From positions 84,656 to 148,655 of the forward strand of contig JBFKFZ010000002.1 of assembly GCA_041633555.1 (NCBI GenBank): DNA of 64,000 nt, given 5' to 3'. A program made the position numbers and the translations under genes. The DNA is from JAHEAO01 sp041633555 (lineage in GTDB: Bacteria > Pseudomonadota > Alphaproteobacteria > Rhodobacterales > Rhodobacteraceae). Positions 34,128 through 43,079 of the stretch are shown here, one piece after another (the first letter of the stretch is position 1; every line of letters begins with the position of its first letter). Under the pieces are notes generated by a model. That model was not told the origin of the DNA and ran no database searches. It saw nothing but the letters and a program-made list of their open reading frames with translations.

Positions 34128-34886
34128 ATGGCGGCCAGCCGTCGCGGGGGGATGATTGAAGTGTCGATTGGCGAAAAGCTGAGTCCGATTGCAGACAACT
34201 TCACCTTGAAGGATCATACCTTCGACGTGCTGCGTGAAGCGATCCTCGACATGGATATCTACAACCCCGAGACCGATCTGCGGCTCGACGAGCGCATGCT
34301 GGCCGACAGCCTGAAAGTCTCCCGCACGCCGATCCGAGAAGCACTGGCACGTCTGGCGCAAGAAGGGCTGGTACAGATCGTGCCGCGCAAGGGCGTATTC
34401 GTCTGCCGCAAATCCCGTGAAGAAATCCTTGAAATGGTCGTGACATGGGCGGCGCTGGAAAGCATGGCCGCACGGCTGGCAACCCAGAATGCCAGTGACG
34501 CCGACCTCAAAGCGCTGCGGAAATTTGCGATGAAGCACAGCAGCGACGCGGTGCGCGCCGATCTGGAGGAATATTCCGACGCAAATGTGAAGTTTCACCT
34601 GATGATTCTGGAACTGTCCAGATGTGCCTTGCTGCGCACAACCGCAGATGGATTGTTCACCCATATGCAGGCAGTCCGCCGCCGCACGATGGGGGAGAGC
34701 GACCGGGCCCGCCGTTCGGTCGTCGATCATATGGAGATCATCGACGCCCTGACTGCCCGCGACGCCGACCTGGCATCGCGGCGGGTGCGCGAACACACGA
34801 TGCGGTTGCATGACCACATCGCCAAGACTTGGTCCCGGGTCGAGACGCTGGGATCGTTGAGAAAAACAGCCGGCCAAGCCAACTAG
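34128..34886 (+). CDS. GntR-family (FCD domain) transcriptional regulator
   Basis: Protein of about 252 residues with an N-terminal winged helix (TFDVLREAILDMDIYNPETD, LDERMLADSLKVSRTPIREA, LAQEGLVQIVPRKGVFV) and a C-terminal all-helical FCD ligand-binding domain (FHLMILELSRCALL, HMEIIDALTARDADLASRRV with the metal/ligand histidines). The start is either ATG 34128 or ATG 34152. It is the first gene of the oxc-frc unit (17 bases before oxc) and stands opposite the hydrolase-sucCD unit; both promoters carry its likely operator. It is probably a repressor relieved by oxalate or a CoA thioester of the pathway (inference). Confidence 0.88.
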   Translation: MAASRRGGMIEVSIGEKLSPIADNFTLKDHTFDVLREAILDMDIYNPETDLRLDERMLADSLKVSRTPIREALARLAQEGLVQIVPRKGVFVCRKSREEILEMVVTWAALESMAARLATQNASDADLKALRKFAMKHSSDAVRADLEEYSDANVKFHLMILELSRCALLRTTADGLFTHMQAVRRRTMGESDRARRSVVDHMEIIDALTARDADLASRRVREHTMRLHDHIAKTWSRVETLGSLRKTAGQAN

Positions 34887-34903
34887 TGATCGAGAGGACC
34901 GAG

Positions 34904-36679
34904 ATGACCCAATCTGCAACGGCGCAAAGAGTGGATGCAACGGAAAGCAAGTCCGAGTCCGGCCCGCTGACCGATGGGTTCCATCTTCTGATCGACGCAT
35001 TGAAGCTCAATGGCCTGACCACGATCTACAATGTTCCGGGCATCCCGATTACCGATCTTGGCCGGTATGCGCAGGCGCAGGGGATGCGTGTCATATCGTT
35101 CCGGCATGAACAGCATGCCGGCTACGCCGCGTCGGTCGCCGGTTTCCTTACAAAGATGCCGGGCGTCTGCATGACAGTGTCCGCGCCGGGGTTCATGAAC
35201 GGACTGACCGCCGTGGCAAACGCGACCACCAATTGCTGGCCGATGATCCTGATTTCGGGATCGTCCGAGCGCGAAATCGTCGATCTGGCGCAGGGCGACT
35301 ACGAGGAGATGGACCAGTTGGCTATCGCCCGTCCGTTCTGCAAGGCCGCTTATCGCCTGAACCACGCCGAAGATATCGGCATCGCGGTCGCCCGCGCGAT
35401 CCGCAGCGCGGTCAGCGGCCGGCCGGGCGGCGTGTATCTGGATATTCCGGGTGCGATGCTGGGGCAGGTGATGGACGAGGCGGAGGGCGCCAAGACGCTG
35501 GTCAAGGTCATCGACCCCGCCCCCCGTGCACGCCCCTCGCCCGAGGCCGTCGCCCGCGCCATCGGCGTGATGAAAGAGGCCAAGCGCCCGCTAATCGTCA
35601 TCGGCAAGGGCGCGGCCTATGACCAGTCTGACGACCTGATCCGCGAGCTTGTCGAGAAGTCGGGCTATCCGTTCCTGCCGATGTCGATGGCCAAGGGAAT
35701 CCTTCCAGACACCCATCCGCAATGTGCCTCTGCGGCCCGGTCGCTGGTGCTGAAGGACTCCGATGTCGTCATCATGATGGGTGCGCGGATCAACTGGCTG
35801 TTGAGCCACGGAAAGGGCAAGCAGTGGGGCGAGGCCGGCTCGAAGCGTTTCGTACAGATCGACATTGAGCCCGAGGAAATGGATTCGAACGTCGAGATCG
35901 CCGCTCCGCTGGTGGGCGACGTCGGATCCTGCGCCGCGGCGCTGATCGAGGCGATGGAGGATCAGGGGATCGCACCGCCGAAGGACTGGCTCGACCTAGT
36001 GCATGGCAAGGCCGAGGCGAACATGCAGAAGATGTCCACGCGGCTGCAGAACAACAATCACCCGATGGATTATCACGCGGCGCTTGGTGTGCTGAAACAG
36101 GCGATCAACGACCGACCCGACACGATCCTGGTGAACGAGGGGGCGAACACGCTCGACCTGGCCCGGTCGATCATCAATGTTCACAAGCCGCGCCACCGGA
36201 TCGACGTGGGCACGTGGGGCGTTATGGGCATCGGCATGGGCGCTTCTATCGCCGCCGCCATCGAGACCGGAAAGCAGGTGCTGGCGGTCGAGGGAGACAG
36301 TGCGTTCGGGTTCTGTGGCATGGAGGTCGAGACGATTTGCCGGTACAACCTGCCGGTCTGCATCGTTGTCTTCAACAATAACGGCATCTATCGCGGAGAC
36401 GGCGAGAACTGGGGAGGCGGCCAAGACCCCTCGACGACAGTGTTCGTCGAGGATGCGCGCTATGACCTCATGATGGAGGCCTTCGGCGGCAAGGGCGTCT
36501 GGGCGAAAACCCCCGACGAACTGCGTCAGGCCGTGGAAGAGGCGCTGTCCAGCGGCAAGCCGACACTGATCAACGCCGCCATCGACCCGGCCGCCGGCAA
36601 GGAAAGCGGCAACATCGGAAACCTCAACCCCCAGTCTGTGGTGGCGCAAAAGCGCTATCCGCAGGCACGGAAGAATTGA
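34904..36679 (+). CDS. oxc: Oxalyl-CoA decarboxylase
   Basis: Thiamine-diphosphate enzyme that decarboxylates oxalyl-CoA to formyl-CoA. The 591 residues have the three ThDP-enzyme domains: N-terminal LTTIYNVPGIPITDLGRYAQ and ISFRHEQHAGYAASVAGF with the catalytic glutamate region, a central nucleotide-like domain (PLIVIGKGAAYDQSDDLIRE), and the C-terminal ThDP motif GDSAFGF (464-470) to NNNGIYRG (491-498). TYNVPGIPITDLGR and the oxalate-family IDLAQGDYEEMDQ separate it from acetolactate synthases. It is slightly longer than Oxalobacter Oxc because of an N-terminal extension. Start at 34904 with GAGAGGACC upstream. Followed by frc after 20 bases. Confidence 0.96.
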   Translation: MTQSATAQRVDATESKSESGPLTDGFHLLIDALKLNGLTTIYNVPGIPITDLGRYAQAQGMRVISFRHEQHAGYAASVAGFLTKMPGVCMTVSAPGFMNGLTAVANATTNCWPMILISGSSEREIVDLAQGDYEEMDQLAIARPFCKAAYRLNHAEDIGIAVARAIRSAVSGRPGGVYLDIPGAMLGQVMDEAEGAKTLVKVIDPAPRARPSPEAVARAIGVMKEAKRPLIVIGKGAAYDQSDDLIRELVEKSGYPFLPMSMAKGILPDTHPQCASAARSLVLKDSDVVIMMGARINWLLSHGKGKQWGEAGSKRFVQIDIEPEEMDSNVEIAAPLVGDVGSCAAALIEAMEDQGIAPPKDWLDLVHGKAEANMQKMSTRLQNNNHPMDYHAALGVLKQAINDRPDTILVNEGANTLDLARSIINVHKPRHRIDVGTWGVMGIGMGASIAAAIETGKQVLAVEGDSAFGFCGMEVETICRYNLPVCIVVFNNNGIYRGDGENWGGGQDPSTTVFVEDARYDLMMEAFGGKGVWAKTPDELRQAVEEALSSGKPTLINAAIDPAAGKESGNIGNLNPQSVVAQKRYPQARKN

Positions 36680-36699
36680 ACGCTAGCGGAGAAGCAACC

Positions 36700-37959
36700 A
36701 TGAAAGCACTCGAAGGCGTCAAGATTCTCGATTTCACCCACGTTCAGTCGGGGCCGACCTGCACCCAGCTGCTGGCCTGGTTCGGGGCGGACGTGATCAA
36801 GGTCGAACGGCCCGGTGTCGGCGATGCAACGCGCAAGCAGCTGGTCGACGTACCGGGTGCAGACAGCCTCTATTTTACCATGCTGAACCACAACAAGCGG
36901 TCGATCGAGCTGAACCCGAAGACCGAAAAGGGCAAGGCGGTTCTGACCCGGCTGGTCGAGCAATGTGACGTTTTGGTCGAGAATTTCGCGCCGGGGGCGC
37001 TCGACCGGATGGGATTTTCCTGGGAGAACATCCAGAAGATCAACCCGCGCCTGATCATGGCCTCGATCAAAGGCTTCGGGCCGGGCAAGTACCAGGACTG
37101 CAAGGTTTACGAGAACGTCGCGCAATGCGCCGGCGGGTCGGCTTCGACCACCGGTTTCATGGACGGGCCGCCACTCGTGACCGGTGCCCAGATCGGAGAT
37201 TCCGGCACCGGTCTGCATCTGGCGCTCGGCATAGTCACGGCGCTCTTCCAGCGCGAGAAATCGGGACGCGGCCAAAAGGTGTCGGCAGCCATGCAGGACG
37301 GGGTTCTGAACCTTGCCCGCGTTAAGCTGCGCGACCAGCAGCGGCTGGCGGCAGGTCCGCTGAAGGAATATTCGCAGTTCGGCGAAGGCATTCCCTTCGG
37401 CGATGCGACACCGCGTGCCGGCAATGATTCCGGCGGCGGCCAGCCGGGCCGGATCCTGAAATGCAAGGGGTGGGAGACAGACCCCAACGCCTACACCTAT
37501 TTCATCACCCAGGCCGCCGTCTGGGAGAAGATCTGCGACCTGATCGGCCAGCCCGACTGGAAGACAAAGGAGGGTTACGCAACCCCGCCAGAACGTCTCG
37601 ACAAGCTGAACGAGGTTTTCGGCCGGATCGAGGAATGGACGATGACCAAGACCAAGTTCGAGGTCATGGACCTGTGCAATCCGCTGGATATACCGGTGGG
37701 GCCAATCCTGTCGATGAAAGAGATCATGGAGGATGAAGGCCTTTACGCCACTGGCACGCTGGCGCGCGTGCCGCATCCCGAGCGCGGCGAGTATGTCACG
37801 GTCGGCTGCCCGATCAAGCTGTCGGACAGCGAGGTGAAGGTCGAACGCTCGCCGCTCCTGGGTGAGCATACCCACGAGATCCTGTCCGACGTGCTGGGCT
37901 ACAAGGGCTCGGAGTTGGACGAGATCATCGCCTCGGGCGCGGTCGGGGAGGTCAAGTGA
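36700..37959 (+). CDS. frc: Formyl-CoA:oxalate CoA-transferase
   Basis: Class III CoA-transferase that moves CoA from formyl-CoA to oxalate, regenerating oxalyl-CoA for Oxc. The 419 residues match Frc along their length: LDFTHVQSGPTCTQLLAWFG, VKVYENVAQCAGGSASTTGF, the catalytic aspartate in AQIGDSGTGLH (D167, aligned to Asp169 of Oxalobacter Frc), the glycine loop SGGGQPGR (about 245-252) and LKCKGWETDPNAYTYF. Start at 36700 with GGAGAAG upstream. Its stop overlaps the start of the following formyltransferase-like gene (TGATG). Confidence 0.96.
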   Translation: MKALEGVKILDFTHVQSGPTCTQLLAWFGADVIKVERPGVGDATRKQLVDVPGADSLYFTMLNHNKRSIELNPKTEKGKAVLTRLVEQCDVLVENFAPGALDRMGFSWENIQKINPRLIMASIKGFGPGKYQDCKVYENVAQCAGGSASTTGFMDGPPLVTGAQIGDSGTGLHLALGIVTALFQREKSGRGQKVSAAMQDGVLNLARVKLRDQQRLAAGPLKEYSQFGEGIPFGDATPRAGNDSGGGQPGRILKCKGWETDPNAYTYFITQAAVWEKICDLIGQPDWKTKEGYATPPERLDKLNEVFGRIEEWTMTKTKFEVMDLCNPLDIPVGPILSMKEIMEDEGLYATGTLARVPHPERGEYVTVGCPIKLSDSEVKVERSPLLGEHTHEILSDVLGYKGSELDEIIASGAVGEVK

Positions 37960-38876
37960 TGCGCCTGATCGTGATGGGACAGCAGGCCTTCGGCAAGGAT
38001 GTTCTGGCCAAGGTTCTGGACGCGGGCACCGACGAGGTCGTCGCTGTCTACTGCGAGCCGGACAAGGAGGGCAAGCCCGTCGATCCGATCAAGGAATTAG
38101 CGCTGGAAAAAGGCCTGCCGGTCCTGCAGCCGGCACATTTCAAGGATCGGGCGACGATCGACGAGATGGCGGCCTTCAAGGCCGATCTGATGATCATGGC
38201 CTTCGTCAACATATTCGTGCCGGAAGCCGCCCGCGATATGCCGAAGCATGGCTCGATCTGTTTCCACCCGTCGCTGCTGCCGCTGCATCGCGGACCCTCG
38301 GCGGTCAACTGGCCGATCATCATGGGCAGCACAGAAAGCGGCTTTTCGTGGTTCTATCCCAGCGACGGGCTGGACGAGGGCGACATCCTGATGATGTGGA
38401 AATGCCCCATCGGGCCCGACGACACGGTGATCGACCTCTATTTCAAGAAGATCTATCCGCGCGCCGTCGACTCGGTGCTGGAGGTCGTCGACCATTACCG
38501 TGACGGCAATCCGCCGCATATCGAGCAGGACGAGAGCAAGGCGACCTACGAGCGTCGCTGCACGCAGAAGCACAGTCAGATCGATTGGAACAAGCCGGTC
38601 AAGCAGGTCTACGACCTGATCCGCGGCACCAACCCGGCCCCCGGCGCCTGGACTACGCTGAACGGCGCGAAGGTTGGCATCTATGACTGCGCACGTGTAG
38701 AAGGAGACGGTATTTCAAGTCGCATTATGGACGTGACGGACGAAGGCATCACGGTACAGACAGTTGGCGGGCGCGTACTTGTGAAACGCGTCAAGCCGGA
38801 GGGTGGAGAGAAACAGGCCGCATCTGCCTGGGCGGCATCCGCCGGACTCAACACTGGCGACAGCCTAGGGAGCTAA
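37959..38876 (+). CDS. Free-standing formyltransferase-fold protein (ALDH1L1 hydrolase-domain-like)
   Basis: Protein of 305 residues with the formyltransferase fold: N-terminal Rossmann-like domain (MRLIVMGQQAFGKDVLAKVL), catalytic motif HPSLLPLHRGPSAVNWP with H103, and DGLDEGD with D139, then a C-terminal Fmt-like beta domain (IRGTNPAPGAWTTLNG). The layout and spacing (His to Asp 36 residues) fit the N-terminal hydrolase domain of 10-formyl-THF dehydrogenase more than Fmt. The Asn two residues before the His of Fmt and PurN is Cys101 here (Ile in 10-formyl-THF dehydrogenase). There is no acyl-carrier or aldehyde dehydrogenase domain. It overlaps frc by one base and precedes fhs by 8 bases, so it works on formyl groups of the oxalate pathway: transfer from formyl-CoA to THF, or hydrolysis of formyl-CoA or 10-formyl-THF. 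GTG at 37956 is an alternative start. Confidence 0.82.
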   Translation: MRLIVMGQQAFGKDVLAKVLDAGTDEVVAVYCEPDKEGKPVDPIKELALEKGLPVLQPAHFKDRATIDEMAAFKADLMIMAFVNIFVPEAARDMPKHGSICFHPSLLPLHRGPSAVNWPIIMGSTESGFSWFYPSDGLDEGDILMMWKCPIGPDDTVIDLYFKKIYPRAVDSVLEVVDHYRDGNPPHIEQDESKATYERRCTQKHSQIDWNKPVKQVYDLIRGTNPAPGAWTTLNGAKVGIYDCARVEGDGISSRIMDVTDEGITVQTVGGRVLVKRVKPEGGEKQAASAWAASAGLNTGDSLGS

Positions 38877-38884
38877 GGAACATC

Positions 38885-40561
38885 ATGGCCCAGAAGACAG
38901 ACATCGAGATCGCACGCGAAGCCAAGAAGAAGCCGATACAGGAAATCGGCGCCAAGCTGAACATTCCAACAGAGCACCTGCTGCCCTTCGGGCATGACAA
39001 GGCGAAGATCTCGGAGGAGTTCATCAAGTCGCTTGCGGCCAATCCGAACGGCCATCTCGTGCTGGTCACCGCGATCAACCCGACGCCCGCGGGCGAGGGC
39101 AAGACGACGACCACCGTAGGCCTCGGCGACGGTCTGAACGCAATTGGCAAGAAGGCGGCGATCTGCATCCGCGAAGCCTCGCTTGGCCCGAACTTCGGCA
39201 TGAAGGGCGGCGCTGCCGGCGGCGGCATGGCGCAGGTCGTGCCGATGGAGGACATGAACCTTCACTTCACCGGTGATTTCCACGCGATCACCAGCGCCCA
39301 CAACCTCCTGGCCGCGATGCTCGACAACCACATCTACTGGGGCAACGAACTGGAAATCGACATCCGCCGCGTCGCCTATCGCCGGGTAATGGACATGAAC
39401 GACCGGGCGCTCCGCCAGATCGTCTGCAACCTCGGTGGTGTTGCCAACGGCTTCCCGCGTGAGGCCGGCTTCGACATCACCGTGGCCTCGGAAGTCATGG
39501 CGATCCTCTGTCTGGCCACTGACCTGAAGGATCTGGAGCGCCGCCTGGGCGACATCATCGTTGCCTATCGCCGCGACAAGTCGCCCGTCTATGCCCGCGA
39601 CATCAAGGCCGATGGCGCGATGACCGTGCTGCTGCAGCAGGCGATGCAGCCGAACCTCGTGCAGACGCTGGAAAACAACCCGGCCTTCGTGCATGGCGGT
39701 CCATTTGCGAACATCGCGCATGGCTGCAACTCGGTCATCGCAACGACCACCGCGCTGAAACTTGCGGACTATGTCGTGACCGAGGCCGGGTTCGGTGCAG
39801 ATCTCGGCGCCGAGAAGTTCCTGAACATCAAGTGCCGCAAGGCGGGCCTCAAGCCAGAGGCTGTCGTCATCGTCGCGACCGTGCGTGCGATGAAGATGAA
39901 TGGCGGGGTCGCCAAGGGTGATCTCGGGGCCGAGAATGTCGAAGCGGTCCGGAAGGGCTGCGCGAACCTTGGCCAGCATATCGAGAACATCAAGCAGTTC
40001 GGAGTTCCGGCGGTCGTCGCGATCAACCACTTCGTGACCGATACCGATGCCGAAGTGCAGGCGATCAAGGATTACGTTGCGACCCAAGGGTCCGAGGCGG
40101 TTCTGTGCCAGCACTGGGCCAAGGGCTCTAAAGGCACCGAGGATCTGGCAATGAAAGTCGTCGAGATCGTCGAGAAGAAATCGTCGCAGTTCGCCCCGCT
40201 CTATCCCGACGACATGAGCCTGTTCGAGAAAATCCAGACCATCGCCAAGCGTATCTACCGCGCCGACGACGTTCTGGCCGACAAGTCGATCCGCGACCAG
40301 CTGAAGCAATGGGAAGAACAGGGCTACGGCAACCTGCCTGTCTGCATGGCCAAGACCCAGTACAGCTTTACCACCGATCCCAACCGCCGCGGCGCGCCGC
40401 GGGGTCACAGCCTGCCGGTGCGCGAGGTGCGGTTGTCGGCGGGGGCCGGGTTCGTGGTGGTCATCTGCGGTGAGATCATGACGATGCCGGGCCTGCCCCG
40501 GGTGCCGTCGGCCGAGAATATCCGCATCAACGCGGATGGTCTGATCGACGGTCTGTTCTAG
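38885..40561 (+). CDS. fhs: Formate-tetrahydrofolate ligase
   Basis: ATP-dependent formation of 10-formyl-THF from formate. The 558 residues show the P-loop-like TPAGEGKTTTTVGLGD (67-82), REASLGPNFGMKGGAAGGG, DFHAITSAHNLLAAMLDNH and EAGFGADLGAEKFLNIKCRK, all typical of Fhs. Start at 38885 with AAGGAAC upstream. Placed after the formyltransferase-like gene, it would channel formate released from formyl-CoA into the folate pool for serine, purine or serine-cycle carbon. Confidence 0.97.
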   Translation: MAQKTDIEIAREAKKKPIQEIGAKLNIPTEHLLPFGHDKAKISEEFIKSLAANPNGHLVLVTAINPTPAGEGKTTTTVGLGDGLNAIGKKAAICIREASLGPNFGMKGGAAGGGMAQVVPMEDMNLHFTGDFHAITSAHNLLAAMLDNHIYWGNELEIDIRRVAYRRVMDMNDRALRQIVCNLGGVANGFPREAGFDITVASEVMAILCLATDLKDLERRLGDIIVAYRRDKSPVYARDIKADGAMTVLLQQAMQPNLVQTLENNPAFVHGGPFANIAHGCNSVIATTTALKLADYVVTEAGFGADLGAEKFLNIKCRKAGLKPEAVVIVATVRAMKMNGGVAKGDLGAENVEAVRKGCANLGQHIENIKQFGVPAVVAINHFVTDTDAEVQAIKDYVATQGSEAVLCQHWAKGSKGTEDLAMKVVEIVEKKSSQFAPLYPDDMSLFEKIQTIAKRIYRADDVLADKSIRDQLKQWEEQGYGNLPVCMAKTQYSFTTDPNRRGAPRGHSLPVREVRLSAGAGFVVVICGEIMTMPGLPRVPSAENIRINADGLIDGLF

Positions 40562-40575
40562 GAAAGGGGGCCGAC

Positions 40576-41433
40576 GTGATACGCAAGTTACTGGTTCCGG
40601 TGCGGGGCGACGGCAAGGGCGACAACGTGCTCGCCCATGCCGCCGCGGTCGCCCATCGCCACAAGTCCCATATCGTCGTCGTGCATTGTCGGCCCCGCCC
40701 CGAGGATCTGATGCCCTACGGCGTTCATATCCCCGAATTCCTGCGCAAGCAGATCGTAAAGCAATCCTACGAGGTCGCCGATCAGGAAGAGGCCGGGATG
40801 CGGCAGGAGCTGGAAGTTCTGGCCAAGACCCTGAACCTCGACGGCTCGGGCAACAATATCGGCAAGGTGGCCACCATGTCCTTTCTGGAAGAGGCCGGCC
40901 GCCAGGTCGACGTGATCAAGCGGCATGGACGTCTGGCCGACATGATCGCAGTCGCCAAGCCGGATCGGGACCGCAACCTGGGGCACAATACGCTGAAGGC
41001 GGCCCTGTTCCATTCCGGCCGCCCGGTGCTGATGTGCCCGCCGGCGCAGACCGCCCCCGCCGTGCTGGGCGGAAAGGTCGCGATCGCCTGGAATGGAAGC
41101 GCTGAATCCGCCCGGGCGCTGTCGCAATGCAAGAGCGTGCTGCGCGGAGCCGACACGATCTGGGTGCTGTCCAACGGTGCCGATTCCGGCCGTGGCACTT
41201 CGACCGACGATCTGATTGTCTATCTCGACCTACACGGGATAAGCGCGACGGTTCAGAAGTTCGAGTCGAAGCGGAAGGTCGGAAGCGAGCTGCTGCGGGT
41301 CAGCAGTGAACTGGGTGCCGACATGATGATCATGGGCGCCTATGGCGACAGCCACGAGCGTGAGACTGTGTTCGGCGGCAACACTCAGACCGTCGTCGAC
41401 ACTGCCAAGATACCGGTGCTGCTGAACCACTAG
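40576..41433 (+). CDS. Universal stress protein, two UspA domains
   Basis: 285 residues with two tandem UspA-like domains; the first begins KLLVPVRGDGKGDNVLAHAA, the second at about 150 (VLGGKVAIAWNGSAESARAL). The second ends with the ATP-loop pattern MIMGAYGDSHERETVFGGNTQTV, close to the GxxGxS/T site of ATP-binding Usps. GTG start at 40576 after GGAAAGGGGGCC. It lies 14 bases after fhs in the oxalate unit. Role unknown; Usps often bind ATP or help survival in growth arrest. Confidence 0.9.
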   Translation: MIRKLLVPVRGDGKGDNVLAHAAAVAHRHKSHIVVVHCRPRPEDLMPYGVHIPEFLRKQIVKQSYEVADQEEAGMRQELEVLAKTLNLDGSGNNIGKVATMSFLEEAGRQVDVIKRHGRLADMIAVAKPDRDRNLGHNTLKAALFHSGRPVLMCPPAQTAPAVLGGKVAIAWNGSAESARALSQCKSVLRGADTIWVLSNGADSGRGTSTDDLIVYLDLHGISATVQKFESKRKVGSELLRVSSELGADMMIMGAYGDSHERETVFGGNTQTVVDTAKIPVLLNH

Positions 41434-41542
41434 ACCGGGGGAACATTTTTCGACGACCAAGAAATCTACGAGGCCGCGTCAAGACGGTCGGATAACCGCA
41501 GGGATGTCCTGTATTTCAAGAACAAGCCTAAGGGAGGACCAA

Positions 41543-42511
41543 ATGGCTAAGACTTCAAGAATGTTAACAAAGGTTGTGGGTGCAGCTGCGCTCGGCCTGA
41601 TGACACTGACCGGTGCCGCGCAGGCCTGGGAGCCAAACAAGCCGATCGACTTCGTGATCATGGCAGGTGCCGGGGGCGGCGCTGACCAGATCGCCAGGTT
41701 CATTCAGTCAGTGGCCGAGAAGAAGGACCTGACAAGCCGTCCACTGGTGCCCAACAACAAGGGTGGCGGATCCGGTGCCGAGGCGCTGATCGCGCTGAAC
41801 ACCACCAACGATGCCGATCACACGATCCTCGTGACGCTGAACTCGTTCTTCACCACCCCGATGCGTCAGGAAAACCTCGGCGTCGACGTGTCGACATTCA
41901 CTCCGGTGGCGATGATGGGGGTCGATCCGTTCGTCCTTTGGGTTCACAAGGACAGCGGCATCACCACGTTCGAGCAGTGGCTCGAAACAGTGAAGGCTGC
42001 GCCTGAATACATCATGGGCGGCACCGGCAAAGGCCAGGAAGACTCGATCGTGATCGCCTTCATGGAAAAAGCCTTTGATATCAAGGTTAAGTACATCCCC
42101 TACAAGGGTGGCGGCGACGTGGCCAAGGATCTTGCAGGACAGCAGATCATGGCGACCGTGAACAACCCCGCCGAAACCAAGGGCTTCTATGCCAATGGCG
42201 ACGTAGTGCCGCTTCTGGCCTTCTCGGATGAGCGCATGCCGGCCTTCCCGGACGTGCCGACCGTGAAGGAAAAGGGCCATGACTTTAGCTACTACAACCA
42301 GCGGGCCGTCGTAGGTGCGCCGGGCATGTCGGCGGAAGCGGCCGAGTACTACCAGAACCTCTTCAAGACCATCTACGAGAGCGAAGAGTGGCAGGGCTAC
42401 ATGGAGTCCGAGAGCCTTTCGCCGCTCTGGATGACCCCGGAAGAGCAGAAGGCCTACTGGCAGACCCAGATCGAGAACCACAGGGAACTGCTCGCCGGTA
42501 TGGAAAGCTAA
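41543..42511 (+). CDS. Tripartite tricarboxylate transporter substrate-binding protein
   Basis: Periplasmic receptor of the TctC family, 322 residues. Signal peptide to about residue 28 (MLTKVVGAAALGLMTLTGAAQA), then WEPNKPIDFVIMAGAGGGADQIAR, PLVPNNKGGGSGAEALIALN and YIPYKGGGDVAKDLAGQQIM, typical of the family. Start at 41543 with AAGGGAGG. Binding proteins of this type bind carboxylates; given the neighbours oxalate is the likely ligand (inference). Followed by tctB and tctA, so the transporter is complete. A 109-base gap after the Usp gene could hold its own promoter. Confidence 0.92.
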   Translation: MAKTSRMLTKVVGAAALGLMTLTGAAQAWEPNKPIDFVIMAGAGGGADQIARFIQSVAEKKDLTSRPLVPNNKGGGSGAEALIALNTTNDADHTILVTLNSFFTTPMRQENLGVDVSTFTPVAMMGVDPFVLWVHKDSGITTFEQWLETVKAAPEYIMGGTGKGQEDSIVIAFMEKAFDIKVKYIPYKGGGDVAKDLAGQQIMATVNNPAETKGFYANGDVVPLLAFSDERMPAFPDVPTVKEKGHDFSYYNQRAVVGAPGMSAEAAEYYQNLFKTIYESEEWQGYMESESLSPLWMTPEEQKAYWQTQIENHRELLAGMES

Positions 42512-42550
42512 CGCCGACTGCTGATTCAACTCGAACTCTGGGAGGTCAGA

Positions 42551-43054
42551 ATGCGACGTGGAGAATTCATTACGGCAGGTATTCTGGCCGTCCTCGCGAT
42601 CTACATGATGTGGAAGAGTACCGAGTTGGAAGTCGGCTATATCAGGGGTGAAGGACCGGGAGGCGGGGCGTGGCCGTTCTGGCTCTCGGGGATCATGCTG
42701 ATCTGCACCGTCCTGATTGCAATCAATGCGGCAAGGCGGACCTCTCCGCCTTCCCAATCCGACGAACCGCTCCTGGATGCAGAAGGCCGCAAGATGATCT
42801 TGCAGGTGTTCGGTGGGATCTTCGTTTTCGTCGCGCTGGTCGGCATCATCTCGATGTACGGCGCGATGCTGGTGTTCCTGTTCTATTACCTCTGGTTTCT
42901 TGGCCGGCACTCGCTGCGGCTGTCGCTGATCATCTCGATCGCCACGCCGGTTGTCTTCTTCTTCTTCTTCGAGGCGCTGATGCGCGTCACCCTGCCCAAG
43001 GGCATGAAGTTCACCGAGCCGTTCTACAACTGGCTCAACACGCTCATCTACTGA
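42551..43054 (+). CDS. Tripartite tricarboxylate transporter small permease (TctB family)
   Basis: Four-helix membrane subunit of 167 residues: helices at about 7-21, 44-61, 86-104 and a long C-terminal hydrophobic stretch (LSLIISIATPVVFFFFFEAL). Pattern GPGGGAWPFWLSGIMLI is typical of TctB. Ribosome site CTGGGAGGTC precedes the ATG. Works with TctA in a sodium- or proton-driven carboxylate uptake system. Confidence 0.9.
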   Translation: MRRGEFITAGILAVLAIYMMWKSTELEVGYIRGEGPGGGAWPFWLSGIMLICTVLIAINAARRTSPPSQSDEPLLDAEGRKMILQVFGGIFVFVALVGIISMYGAMLVFLFYYLWFLGRHSLRLSLIISIATPVVFFFFFEALMRVTLPKGMKFTEPFYNWLNTLIY

Positions 43055-43079
43055 CGCCGAACGGGGAGAGAACTGGATT

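Noticed and set aside
34904..36679. Acetolactate synthase or another ThDP enzyme instead of Oxc
   Set aside because: Oxc-type N-terminal sequence, the frc neighbour and length favour oxalyl-CoA decarboxylase.
37959..38876. Methionyl-tRNA formyltransferase (fmt)
   Set aside because: The N-terminus and motif spacing follow 10-formyl-THF dehydrogenase, the catalytic Asn is Cys, and def is not adjacent.
38873..40408. Minus-strand frame opposite fhs
   Set aside because: Fhs motifs and the ribosome site are on the plus strand; the opposite frame is a shadow.
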